Source: an uncultured Caryophanales bacterium (GTDB lineage: Bacteria > Bacillota_I > Bacilli_A > RFN20 > CAG-826). Taken from it: DNA of 15,648 bases. Position 1 is the stretch's first letter. Each line of letters opens with the position of its first letter. The DNA lies in the NCBI GenBank assembly GCA_937895315.1, contig CALAWM010000092.1, positions 1 through 15,648 of the forward strand, written 5' to 3'. Below the pieces are notes generated by a model. The model made no database searches, was not told the DNA's origin, and worked only from the letters and a program-made list of their open reading frames with translations. Position numbers and translations under genes: made by a program. This document shows positions 6,411 to 15,030 of the stretch, one piece after another.

Positions 6411-7262
6411 ATGATAGTAACATCAAATGCCCGACTTACAATTAGTGTAAAAGCTAAACAAAATCCTTTGACAGGAGCGATTGATTTAACGAGCATTGTT
6501 TTTCCAATTTGCTATCGCGATACAATTACAATTGATATGTTTGATTATCGTTTCATGGATATCGTTCACTATGCGAATCAATCAACGCATATAAGTGAAA
6601 AAAAGATTGTGGACACCGCATTATTAAAGATGCGTGAAAAATATAGTTACGAAAATACCTTCGCTGTAAGAATATATAAAAACATTCCGACCGGACATGG
6701 TCTTGGAAGCGGGGCAAGTAGTGCGATGGCAGTTATTAAAGCCGTTGCCCGTCTAACCAAACTTAAACTTAGTGACCAAGATTATCTTGATATTGCACGA
6801 TCAATTGGCCAAGATGTCCCCTTTTTTGCCGTCAATAAACCGGCATTATTTGAAAACAACACACAAAAAGTTTTGCCCTTTAATTTCATGCCAAAAACCG
6901 GAGTACTCCTTCTCATCCATCCTACTATTGTTGAAAAGAAAGAAATGATAGAAAAATTCAGTGACTTTGGCGAAACCTCGCAAAAAGACATTAAAAATAT
7001 TATTCATGCTGCAGAAAACGGTTCTTTGCGTGATGTTGGCGCCGCACTTGTTAATGATTTTGAACAGATTATGCTAAAAGAAATCCCTGATTTAAGAAAT
7101 GTCTTAAATGATTTAAAGACATTAAATGCAGAAGCATATGGTATTGCCGGGGCAAGTTCAACAATCTTTGTTTTAAGCAATAATCAAAATTTGTTAAAAT
7201 ATATAGGCGAGAAATACAAGAAACTTAGTTACTCGGTAGTTCTCACAGAAATTTGTAAATAA
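6411..7262 (+). CDS. ispE: GHMP kinase, IspE-like (4-diphosphocytidyl-2-C-methyl-D-erythritol kinase), divergent
   Basis: IspE phosphorylates CDP-methylerythritol in the MEP isoprenoid pathway. The 283-residue length, the position between rsmA and glmU as in B. subtilis, and the GHMP ATP-binding motif PTGHGLGSGASSA (93-105) support the family. The putative catalytic Asp is kept as D135 in GQDVPFF, and a C-terminal motif GIAGASSTIF is present. The N-terminal substrate region is unusual. The usual AKxNL is ARLTI with R8 for the catalytic Lys, and the DGYH segment that holds the cytidine is TGAI at 21-24. These can be placed without gaps against E. coli IspE as I remember it. It may be a working but divergent IspE or a kinase with another substrate. 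No ribosome binding site is seen. Confidence 0.7.
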   Translation: MIVTSNARLTISVKAKQNPLTGAIDLTSIVFPICYRDTITIDMFDYRFMDIVHYANQSTHISEKKIVDTALLKMREKYSYENTFAVRIYKNIPTGHGLGSGASSAMAVIKAVARLTKLKLSDQDYLDIARSIGQDVPFFAVNKPALFENNTQKVLPFNFMPKTGVLLLIHPTIVEKKEMIEKFSDFGETSQKDIKNIIHAAENGSLRDVGAALVNDFEQIMLKEIPDLRNVLNDLKTLNAEAYGIAGASSTIFVLSNNQNLLKYIGEKYKKLSYSVVLTEICK

Positions 7263-7277
7263 TATAGGAGAAAATTT

Positions 7278-8666
7278 ATGAAAATACATGCGATTATCCT
7301 CGCTGCCGGGAAAGGCACAAGGATGCGATCACTTAACAACGAAATCTCGAAAGTAGGTTTTGAAATTTTAGGAAAACCCTTAATTAACTGGGTCCTTGAT
7401 GCGGCGAAAAGTGAAATTACCGGTCGAACAGTTGTTATTGTCGGCTTTGGCGGGAATCATGCCGCGAAATTAGTTGAAGGAAAAGCCGAAATTGCTTGGC
7501 AACACGAACAAAAAGGTACCGGCCACGCCATTATGCAAACCATCCCCCTAATTGGTAAAGAAAAAGGACAAACCTTAATCTTAAGCGGTGATGTCCCCCT
7601 TATTACTAATCGAGCCTTAAAAGGAATGGTTGAACAACACGTTAACGGAAACTTTGATTTAACGGTTTTAACCGCCAAACCCGAAAACACTTTTGGTTAT
7701 GGCAGAATTATTCGGACCGCAAACGGTGAAGTATCAAAGATTATTGAACAAAAAGATTTAGAAGGTGATGAACACTTAGTCAAAGAAGTTAATGCCGGAA
7801 TGTATATCATTGATAATGAGAAACTATTTGAAGAATTACATAATTTACGGCCAAATAACAAACAAGGCGAATTATATTTAACCGATGTCATTGGTTTATT
7901 TAAAGAAAAAGGGTATAAAGTAGGTGCCCATGTCTTGGAAAATAGTGATGAAATGCTTGGGACTAATGACCGCGTACAACTCGCGGAAGCGGCCGAACTA
8001 TTGAAGAAAAGAATTAACCGAGCTCACATGATTAATGGCGTAACGATTGAAGATCCAAATAATACTTATATTGGACCAGATGTCACAATTGGTCCGGATA
8101 CAATTATTAGCCCAAACACAGTCATTTTAGGTAACACTAAAATTGGCGTTGCAAACCTTATTGGGCCAAGCACCTATTTAAAAGATATGGTAATTGGTGA
8201 TCATAACTCGATTATTCAAAGCCATCTCGTTGATAGCGAAATTAAAGACAATATTAAAGTCGGACCATTTGCGAGAATTAGAGAACATGCCCTTGTTGAA
8301 AATGATAGTCGGATTGGAAACTTCGTCGAAATTAAAAAGTCCCACTTCCATGAAGGGGTCAAGGCTAGCCACTTATCATATTTAGGTGATGCCGAAATTG
8401 GTGAAAAAACAAACATTGGGGCCGGAACGATTACTGCTAATTATGACGGGGTGAATAAAAGCAAAACCGTCATTGGTAAAAAGGCTTTTATTGGATCAAA
8501 CTCAACCTTAGTTGCCCCGATTGTTATTGAAGAAGGAAGCTATGTTGCGGCCGCTTCAATTGTAAACAAAGATGTACCAAAAGACACATTAGCGATTGCA
8601 AGATGCCGTCAAGAAAATAAAGTTGGATACGCCAACGTTATTCGTGAAAAACAAAAAAAGAAATAG
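7278..8666 (+). CDS. glmU: Bifunctional GlmU: N-acetylglucosamine-1-phosphate uridyltransferase / glucosamine-1-phosphate acetyltransferase
   Basis: GlmU makes UDP-GlcNAc, the precursor of peptidoglycan, by acetylating GlcN-1-P and then transferring UMP. The 462 residues are the normal two-domain length. The N-terminal pyrophosphorylase domain has LAAGKGTRM at 8-16. The C-terminal half is a left-handed beta-helix of hexapeptide repeats, with the catalytic His of the acetyltransferase at H365 in SHLSYLGDAEIG and the GAGTITANYDG segment after it. The ATG follows AGGAG at 7266-7270 with a 7-nt gap, 15 bp after ispE, so the two are likely cotranscribed. In B. subtilis glmU sits in the same neighbourhood with purR, yabJ and spoVG between; these are absent here. 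Confidence 0.97.
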   Translation: MKIHAIILAAGKGTRMRSLNNEISKVGFEILGKPLINWVLDAAKSEITGRTVVIVGFGGNHAAKLVEGKAEIAWQHEQKGTGHAIMQTIPLIGKEKGQTLILSGDVPLITNRALKGMVEQHVNGNFDLTVLTAKPENTFGYGRIIRTANGEVSKIIEQKDLEGDEHLVKEVNAGMYIIDNEKLFEELHNLRPNNKQGELYLTDVIGLFKEKGYKVGAHVLENSDEMLGTNDRVQLAEAAELLKKRINRAHMINGVTIEDPNNTYIGPDVTIGPDTIISPNTVILGNTKIGVANLIGPSTYLKDMVIGDHNSIIQSHLVDSEIKDNIKVGPFARIREHALVENDSRIGNFVEIKKSHFHEGVKASHLSYLGDAEIGEKTNIGAGTITANYDGVNKSKTVIGKKAFIGSNSTLVAPIVIEEGSYVAAASIVNKDVPKDTLAIARCRQENKVGYANVIREKQKKK

Positions 8667-8686
8667 AAACTGCAGTATTAAATTAG

Positions 8687-8713
8687 AAAAGGTACGCAAA
8701 ACGTACCTTTTTT
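8687..8713 (+). terminator. Terminator of the ispE-glmU unit
   Basis: A perfect 10-bp stem (AAAAGGTACG at 8687-8696 with CGTACCTTTT at 8702-8711) and a CAAAA loop run into six T (8708-8713). It lies 20 bp after the glmU stop. Confidence 0.92.
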
Positions 8714-8718
8714 CATAT

Positions 8719-8748
8719 AAAAAAACCTCCTACCGAAGTAAGAGGTTT
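8719..8748 (-). terminator. Terminator of ppdK with UUCG-type tetraloop
   Basis: Read on the minus strand, AAACCTC pairs with GAGGTTT (8742-8748 with 8723-8729). One mismatch and an inner TAC/GTA stem follow, capped by TTCG, and the hairpin is followed by a run of T complementary to the A stretch at 8719-8725. It faces the glmU terminator, so the convergent transcripts are insulated. Confidence 0.88.
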
Positions 8749-8767
8749 AGTTAATTAAAGTAAGTTA

Positions 8768-11407
8768 CTACTTAACTTTTTTCTTTAAGTTTGCGTGGGC
8801 AGCGGCTAAGCGTGCAACTGGAACCCGGTATGGGGAACAGCTGACATAGTCAAGGCCAACACTATCAAAGAATTCGACAGAAACAGGGTCGCCACCATGT
8901 TCACCACAGATACCTAAGTGGAGGTCTTTATTAGCAGCACGGCCGCGTTCAACGGCAATTTTCACTAATTGGCCAACACCGGCTTGGTCGATGGTTTGGA
9001 ATGGATCTTGTTCGAAGATTCTTGCTTCAAAGTAATCAGGGATAAACTTCGTTGCGTCATCACGGCTAAATCCGTATGTCATTTGCGTTAAGTCGTTTGT
9101 TCCGAAACTGAAGAATTCAGCTTCTTTAGCAATTTCATCCGCAAGTAAGGCAGCACGTGGGATTTCAATCATTGTACCAACGTGGTAGTGAAGTTTTTGA
9201 CCACTCTTGGCGATTAAGGCTTCAGCAGTTTTTACAACGATGTCTTTAACGTATTTTAATTCTTTAACGTCTAAGACTAATGGAATCATAATTTCTGGGT
9301 GAATAACTTTTCCGGTGTCTTTTTGAGCACGTAAAGCTGCGTTAATGATTGCAGTCGTTTGCATGACAGCGATTTCTGGGTAAGAAACGTCTAACCGAAC
9401 ACCACGGTGACCCATCATTGGGTTGAATTCATGGAGTAATTCGATCCGTTCATGGACTTGTTCAACATTAATTTTGAGTTCTTTTGCAAGCGCAGCAATT
9501 TGTTCTTCTTCTTGTGGTAAGAATTCGTGTAACGGTGGGTCAAGTAACCGAACGGTAACGTTCATACCAAGCATAACTTTATAGATTTCATAGAAATCTT
9601 GTTCTTGGAATGGGAGAATTTGATTTAATGCGGCAACTCTTTCTTCCTTTGTTTTTGAAAGAATCATTTTACGCATAAAGAAGATCCGATCAGCGTCGAA
9701 GAACATATGTTCAGTACGGCAAAGTCCAATACCTTCGGCACCGAAGTCACGACCATGGGTCGCATCAAGTGGGGTATCAGCATTAACACGGACGCGGAGT
9801 CTTCTATGTTTGTCGGCGAGTTCCATAATGCGGGCGAAGTAACCAGTTAAGGTTGGTTCGACGAGTGGTAAGGCGCCTTCATAAATTTTACCAGTGGTAC
9901 CATCAATACTGATGACATCTTTGGTAGTGTAAACTTTGTCACCAACCTTCATGGTATGGGCGTGTTCATCAATGATGACGTCATGAGCGCCAACGATACA
10001 GGTTTTACCCATACCACGAGCGACGACGGCAGCGTGACTAGTCATCCCACCACGAGCGGTTAAGATACCTTCACTGGCAACCATGCCAACGATATCTTCT
10101 GGGGAAGTTTCGCTTCTTACTAAGACAACTTTTTCACCGGCTTCTTTACGAGCGGCGGCATCTTTAGCATCAAAAGCGATTTTACCAGTTGCGGCACCTG
10201 GGGAAGCAGGTAATCCACCAGCAATTGCGGTTGTTTTTGCTAAGACTTTTTGGTCAAAACCAGGGTGAAGTAAACTATCAAGTAAACTTGGATCAACACG
10301 TAAGACGGCTTCTTCTTCAGTAATTAAACCTTCATCCATTAAGTCACAAGCAATTTTAAGAGCAGCGTTTGCCGTTCTTTTGCCGTTTCTTGTTTGTAAG
10401 AAGTAAAGTTTGCCTTCTTCAACAGTGAATTCCATGTCTTGCATGTCACGGTAATGTTTTTCCATGGCGTGGACAGTTTCTTCAAATTGTTTGTAAACTG
10501 CAGGCATATTTTCATCTAACCAAGAGATTGGTAGTGGGGTACGAATACCGGCAACAACGTCTTCACCTTGGGCGTTTGGTAAATATTCAGCAAAGATGTG
10601 TTTTTCACCAGTTGCTGGGGAGCGGGAGAAAGCAACACCAGTTCCACTTGTTTCGCCTTTGTTGCCAAAGACCATTGATTGAACGTTAACGGCGGTACCC
10701 CATTCGTATGGAATGTGGTGCATTTTCCGATAAACATTCGCCCGTTCATTGTCCCAACTACGGAAAACTGCGGTAACAGCTTCGATTAATTGGACCCGTG
10801 GATCGGTTGGGAAGTCTTCCCCTAAAGTTTTCTTATAGAAAGCTTTGAATTGTTTCACTAATTCTTTTAAGTGAACAGCTTGAAGTTCGCTATCAAGTTT
10901 AACACCAGCTTTTTCTTTCATGTCTTCAAGCATTTTATCCATTTCAACTCTTGGTTGGTTACGGACAACGTTGAAATACATTAAAATAAAACGCCGATAA
11001 CTATCATATGCAAAAGTTTCGTTTCCTGTTTCTTTTGTCATGACTTCGGCGACTTCGTCATTTAATCCTAAGTTTAAAATTGTATCCATCATGCCAGGCA
11101 TGGATGCACGAGCACCGGACCGGACGCTGACGAGGAGTGGATTGGTTTTCCCACCAAAGGTTTTTCCTGTTTCTTTTTCAAGATTGGAGATTGCCTTGTA
11201 AATTTCTTCGATAACATAATTTGGTAATTTTTTACCTTCGGCGTAATAAAGGTTACATGCTTCTGTAGTTACAGTGAAGCCTTCCGGAATAGGAATGCCA
11301 ACTGAGGTCATTTCAGCAAGACCAGCACCTTTACCGCCCAGAATATTTTTGCCTAACTTATGGGCATCTTTATTCTTGAACGAATAGACATATTTCTTTT
11401 CTGCCAT
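8768..11407 (-). CDS. ppdK: Pyruvate, phosphate dikinase
   Basis: PPDK interconverts pyruvate, ATP and phosphate with phosphoenolpyruvate, AMP and pyrophosphate. In fermentative bacteria it can run as a glycolytic, PPi-using replacement or partner for pyruvate kinase. The 879 residues match the usual 870-880. The N-terminal nucleotide-binding domain starts with the GGKGAGLAEM segment. The swivelling phosphohistidine domain has H458 in GGMTSHAAVVARGMGK. The C-terminal PEP/pyruvate barrel has the catalytic Cys C834 in GICGEHGGDP, close to the classical H455/C831 numbering. The ATG has a strong AGGAGG five bases upstream. The gene faces the origin, so it is transcribed head-on to replication. 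No regulatory partner protein is visible nearby. Confidence 0.97.
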   Translation of the reverse strand: MAEKKYVYSFKNKDAHKLGKNILGGKGAGLAEMTSVGIPIPEGFTVTTEACNLYYAEGKKLPNYVIEEIYKAISNLEKETGKTFGGKTNPLLVSVRSGARASMPGMMDTILNLGLNDEVAEVMTKETGNETFAYDSYRRFILMYFNVVRNQPRVEMDKMLEDMKEKAGVKLDSELQAVHLKELVKQFKAFYKKTLGEDFPTDPRVQLIEAVTAVFRSWDNERANVYRKMHHIPYEWGTAVNVQSMVFGNKGETSGTGVAFSRSPATGEKHIFAEYLPNAQGEDVVAGIRTPLPISWLDENMPAVYKQFEETVHAMEKHYRDMQDMEFTVEEGKLYFLQTRNGKRTANAALKIACDLMDEGLITEEEAVLRVDPSLLDSLLHPGFDQKVLAKTTAIAGGLPASPGAATGKIAFDAKDAAARKEAGEKVVLVRSETSPEDIVGMVASEGILTARGGMTSHAAVVARGMGKTCIVGAHDVIIDEHAHTMKVGDKVYTTKDVISIDGTTGKIYEGALPLVEPTLTGYFARIMELADKHRRLRVRVNADTPLDATHGRDFGAEGIGLCRTEHMFFDADRIFFMRKMILSKTKEERVAALNQILPFQEQDFYEIYKVMLGMNVTVRLLDPPLHEFLPQEEEQIAALAKELKINVEQVHERIELLHEFNPMMGHRGVRLDVSYPEIAVMQTTAIINAALRAQKDTGKVIHPEIMIPLVLDVKELKYVKDIVVKTAEALIAKSGQKLHYHVGTMIEIPRAALLADEIAKEAEFFSFGTNDLTQMTYGFSRDDATKFIPDYFEARIFEQDPFQTIDQAGVGQLVKIAVERGRAANKDLHLGICGEHGGDPVSVEFFDSVGLDYVSCSPYRVPVARLAAAHANLKKKVK

Positions 11408-11454
11408 TTTTTCCTCCTTTTTCTCTAGCAGTATTTAACATACCATCGATAACT

Positions 11455-11483
11455 ATAATATCATAGATATTAACGAATATTAA
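11455..11483 (-). promoter_or_regulatory. Candidate ppdK promoter with overlapping palindrome
   Basis: On the minus strand an extended -10 (TGA then TATTAT, 11460-11455) lies 17 bp from TTAATA (11483-11478), a 4-of-6 match to -35. The start would be near 11448, about 40 nt ahead of the gene. The inverted repeat TAATATC-ATA-GATATTA at 11456-11472 covers the -10 and part of the spacer and could be an operator. Confidence 0.5.
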
Positions 11484-11519
11484 TAATAATCACTTAAAAC
11501 AGGCAAAAATATGTATAAA

Positions 11520-11547
11520 AAGACAAACTTTTTATATTTGATACAAT
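11520..11547 (+). promoter_or_regulatory. Candidate promoter of the FGGY kinase gene
   Basis: An extended -10 (TGA then TACAAT at 11542-11547) has AAGACA at 11520-11525 as a 16-bp-spaced, 4-of-6 match to -35. The start would fall near 11554, just ahead of the AAAGGA ribosome binding site at 11557-11562. Confidence 0.55.
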
Positions 11548-11566
11548 GGTAAGAGCAAAGGAATAA

Positions 11567-13120
11567 ATGCGCAAAATGAAAAATGAAGAAAAATTAGTAC
11601 TTGCGGTAGACTTTGGCACCCAGTCATTACGTGTCTCAATCGTAAACCAAAAGGGTGAAATTAAAGCCATCATCAAGAATAAATATAACGATGCTTATTT
11701 CAGCAGTGAACCAGGTTTTGCTGAGCAAGATGTAAATTACTACTGGATGGAGTTGTGTGATGCCACTTCTAAACTAAAAGATACGCATCCGGAATTATTA
11801 AGTGAAGTGCTCGCCATGAGCGTTACTACCTTCCGCGATAGTCCAGTCTTTCTTGATGAACACTTTGAACAAACTCGACCCATGGTGCTTTGGTTAGATC
11901 AAAGACAAGCATCACTAAAAAAGAAATTACCTTTAATTAAAAGAATCTTATTTCGCATCGTAGGAATGAGTGATACCGTTTATTTAAATATGAAACGCAC
12001 TCCAGCCATCTGGGTTCAAGAACACGAACCAGAAATATGGGATAAAACACGATACTATGTCAATATTTCAACCTATATCAACTACAAACTTTTAGGAAAA
12101 CTTATCGATAGCGTTGCCAATCAAACCGGGCACTTCCCTATTCATTTCCGCAAAGGTAAATGGTATAAAGATCGCGCCCTTAAAAATATTTTCCAAGTTC
12201 CAAATAGCAAACTCGCCACGATAGTGAAGCAAGGAAGTGTGATGGGAACAATCAGCGAGGAAGTCAGTAAGCAAACAGGATTACCAGTCGGCCTCCAAAT
12301 TATTGCGGCCGGGACTGATAAAGGAAGTGAAGCATTAGGCACCGGAGCCTATCGAAGTGACTTAGCCTCTATTTCTTACGGCACCGCCTCAAGTATTGCT
12401 GTTGCAAATAAACGCTATATTGAACCAGAAGCCTTTTTACCTTCATATAACGCCCCCATTGCCGGACTTTATCATATGGAAGTGCAAATTTATCGGGGAT
12501 ATTGGACGGTAGGTTGGTTTATTCGGCAATTTGGCAGTGATGAAACCCTTGAAGCAAGAATTGAAGCCCTTGCCACTGAAGAAATATTAAATAAAAAGAT
12601 GTTAGAAATACCACCAGGATCACAAGGACTGGTTCTGCAACCTTATTGGGGACCAGGATTAAAAAGACCAGAAGCCCGTGGGGCAATTGTCGGTTTTAGT
12701 GATTATCATACCCGTATCCATATTTATCGCGCGATTATTGAAGGGATTGCTTTTGGACTTAAAGAAGGTCTAATGACAATCGAAAGAAGACAACATAAAA
12801 AGATTGAAGAAATTAGAGTGTCTGGAGGCGGATCACAAAGTGATGCCATCTGTCAAATAACGGCCGATATCTTTGGACTACCAGTCAAAAGAACGCAGAC
12901 CTACGAAACCGCGACAATTGGCACGGCACTTGTTACTTTCTATTATCTTGGGGTCTTTAACTCACTTGAACAAGCAACAAGAGCAATGGTTCACATTGAA
13001 AAGACCTTTTATCCAAACACTAAAGATAGTAAGAAGTATCAAAAGATTTATAAAGATGTGTACGCGAAACTTTATCCTAATCTCAAAGGAATATACAAAA
13101 AACTTCGCAATCATCAATAA
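11567..13120 (+). CDS. FGGY-family carbohydrate kinase, substrate unknown
   Basis: FGGY kinases phosphorylate sugars or polyols such as xylulose, gluconate, ribulose or glycerol with ATP. The 517-residue product has the N-terminal phosphate-binding segment AVDFGTQSLR (D15), the motif PGFAEQD resembling xylulokinase-type members, and the catalytic base region GTDKGSEALG with D251. A second ribonuclease-H-like half carries the ATP-site GGGSQSD from residue 420. The ATG at 11567 has AAAGGA four bases upstream; a second ATG at 11576 is possible but too far from it. It is a single-gene unit between two terminator regions, divergent from ppdK, with no isomerase, transporter or regulator beside it to indicate the sugar. 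I do not recognise the subgroup well enough to give a gene symbol. Confidence 0.88.
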   Translation: MRKMKNEEKLVLAVDFGTQSLRVSIVNQKGEIKAIIKNKYNDAYFSSEPGFAEQDVNYYWMELCDATSKLKDTHPELLSEVLAMSVTTFRDSPVFLDEHFEQTRPMVLWLDQRQASLKKKLPLIKRILFRIVGMSDTVYLNMKRTPAIWVQEHEPEIWDKTRYYVNISTYINYKLLGKLIDSVANQTGHFPIHFRKGKWYKDRALKNIFQVPNSKLATIVKQGSVMGTISEEVSKQTGLPVGLQIIAAGTDKGSEALGTGAYRSDLASISYGTASSIAVANKRYIEPEAFLPSYNAPIAGLYHMEVQIYRGYWTVGWFIRQFGSDETLEARIEALATEEILNKKMLEIPPGSQGLVLQPYWGPGLKRPEARGAIVGFSDYHTRIHIYRAIIEGIAFGLKEGLMTIERRQHKKIEEIRVSGGGSQSDAICQITADIFGLPVKRTQTYETATIGTALVTFYYLGVFNSLEQATRAMVHIEKTFYPNTKDSKKYQKIYKDVYAKLYPNLKGIYKKLRNHQ

Positions 13121-13125
13121 ATAAT

Positions 13126-13158
13126 AAAAGGACCTAGAACATAATCTAGGCCTTTTTT
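13126..13158. terminator. Bidirectional terminator between the kinase and ABC genes
   Basis: AAAAGG plus CCTAGA (13126-13138, one bulged A) pairs with TCTAGG plus CCTTTT (13145-13156) around a 6-nt loop. The plus strand ends in TTTTTT (13153-13158). The minus strand gives TTTTATTATT, so it probably also ends the convergent ABC transporter transcript, which stops at 13174. The plus direction is the better supported. Confidence 0.85.
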
Positions 13159-13173
13159 GTAATCAAAACACGA

Positions 13174-15030
13174 CTATTCCGCACTATTTTGTGTTGTGCT
13201 GTTATCAATTCCTAAGAATTGGGCGTTATATAAACTGGCGTAGAAACCATCTTGTTTTAGTAATTCATCATGGGTGCCGGTTTCAATAATATCACCCTTA
13301 TGCATTACTAATATTTTTTTGGCATTACGAATGGTACTTAGCCGGTGGGCAATGATAAAGGTTGTCCGGTCTTTCATAATTTCATCCATGACAGTTTGAA
13401 TTGCAAACTCGGTACGAGTATCAACGCTACTGGTTGCTTCGTCTAATATTAAGATTTTAGGTTTTGAAATAATGGCGCGGGCAATGGTAATGAGTTGCCG
13501 TTGGCCTTGGGAAATGTTTGTACCATCTTCATTTAAGACGAATTCATATTCACCCGGTAAGGTCGAAATAAAGTGGTGAGCTTTCGCGGCTGTCGCGGCG
13601 GCGATGACTTCTTCATCAGTCGCATCTCGATTACCGTAACGGATATTATTTTTAATCGAACCTTTAAATAACCAAGTATCTTGTAAAACCATACCCACAC
13701 TGCGCCGTAAAGCACTTCTTGTATAATCGCGAAGGTCGATACCATCTAATGTAATGGAGCCGTTATTAATTTCATAAAAACGCATAATTAAGTTTACAAG
13801 TGTCGTTTTTCCGGCACCTGTTGGACCAACAATCGCAATTGTATCGCCAGGATTGACATGGAGATCAAGGTTTTTAATTAATTCTTTATCGGGAGTATAA
13901 CTAAATTCCACCCCTTTGAAACAGAATTCGCCGACAACATTTTCATTAGTGTTTAAGGCGTTAGGAGTATCAGGTTTTTGTTCTTCTTCATCAAGTAAAG
14001 TAAAGACTCTTTCCGCCCCCGCAAGCGTTGTTTGAATGGTGTTACTAATTTGTCCAATTTGGAAGAAAGGTTGCGAGAAGTTATTTAAGAAGATAAGGAA
14101 TGGGGCAAGACTTATTACGTCATTTGTGACCCCAGCGACGATCAAAACACCGACAAAGCCTAGGTTACTAATAAAGCGCATCGATGGGAAGATAAAACTA
14201 CTGAGCCATTGTGACCAGAAGTTTGATTTAGCCATCGAATCATTCACCCCAACAAAGGTATCGTATTGGTTTTGTTGTTGGTTGAAGAGTTGCACAACTT
14301 GTAAACCGGCAAAGTTTTCTTCAACGTGACCCTCAAGTTCTCCCGTCTTCTTTTGTAAATTAACGAATTGTTTTTGCGAGTTTTTAGTGACAATAAAGGT
14401 TACTAATATTGAAAGTGGTAAAGTGGCAAGAGCGACTAACGCTAAGCTCCAACTAACAATAAACATCGCAATTAAAACACCAATAAATAGTGTTACGGAA
14501 CTAACAATTGTTACGACGATTTGGTTTAAGGAAGAGGCAATTGCGTCAACGTCATTCGTCCCAAGCGATAATAATTCACCATAAGGATGTTTATCAAAGT
14601 AAGCAAGAGGTAAATTATCATATTTATCACGGATTTTATTCCGTAATTTATATGCATATTGACCAGATATTTTGATAGCAATAAATTGCGCAATGGTTGA
14701 AAGAATTTGTCCGCCGATGATAAGGGCAAGAATGACACCAAAGTCTATGAATAATTTAGTCCAGTTTAAACCAAGACTTGGATTTGTTATTTCTACTAAA
14801 TAGTATCCTGCTCGATCCCCCGTATTACTAAATGACGACATAATTTCCCGTAATTGAAGCGGGACTAATATAGTACCAACGTTTGAAATAACTAATAAAA
14901 GGAAGATTATAAAGAGGCGAATGCGATAAGGTTTAAATTCTTGGAATAAACTGCGGAGTGCTCTTTTAAAGTTTTTGGGACGTTGCATTCCTCGGCCACC
15001 GTGACGTCCACCACCATGAGGTCTAGCCAT
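13174..15030 (-). CDS. ABC exporter half-transporter with intact catalytic site (heterodimer subunit)
   Basis: This is a membrane half-transporter with its own ATPase domain, of the multidrug/lipid exporter type. After a Gly/His/Arg-rich cytoplasmic tail (residues 2-15), the transmembrane domain spans about 36-330 with six hydrophobic segments. The nucleotide-binding domain has Walker A GPTGAGKTT at 402-410, Q450 in the Q-loop, the signature ISQGQ at 506-510 (first Gly replaced), Walker B ILILDE with catalytic E531, and H562 in IIAHRLS. The ATG shares one base with the stop of the upstream gene (TAATG) and has AAGGAGG at 15037-15043 on the minus strand. The pair resembles BmrCD, LmrCD and TM287/288. 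The substrate cannot be inferred. Confidence 0.93.
   Translation of the reverse strand: MARPHGGGRHGGRGMQRPKNFKRALRSLFQEFKPYRIRLFIIFLLLVISNVGTILVPLQLREIMSSFSNTGDRAGYYLVEITNPSLGLNWTKLFIDFGVILALIIGGQILSTIAQFIAIKISGQYAYKLRNKIRDKYDNLPLAYFDKHPYGELLSLGTNDVDAIASSLNQIVVTIVSSVTLFIGVLIAMFIVSWSLALVALATLPLSILVTFIVTKNSQKQFVNLQKKTGELEGHVEENFAGLQVVQLFNQQQNQYDTFVGVNDSMAKSNFWSQWLSSFIFPSMRFISNLGFVGVLIVAGVTNDVISLAPFLIFLNNFSQPFFQIGQISNTIQTTLAGAERVFTLLDEEEQKPDTPNALNTNENVVGEFCFKGVEFSYTPDKELIKNLDLHVNPGDTIAIVGPTGAGKTTLVNLIMRFYEINNGSITLDGIDLRDYTRSALRRSVGMVLQDTWLFKGSIKNNIRYGNRDATDEEVIAAATAAKAHHFISTLPGEYEFVLNEDGTNISQGQRQLITIARAIISKPKILILDEATSSVDTRTEFAIQTVMDEIMKDRTTFIIAHRLSTIRNAKKILVMHKGDIIETGTHDELLKQDGFYASLYNAQFLGIDNSTTQNSAE

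Noticed and set aside
9154..9159. CACGTG in ppdK as a parS site
   Set aside because: The flanking bases (GCACGTGG) do not fit the consensus arms.
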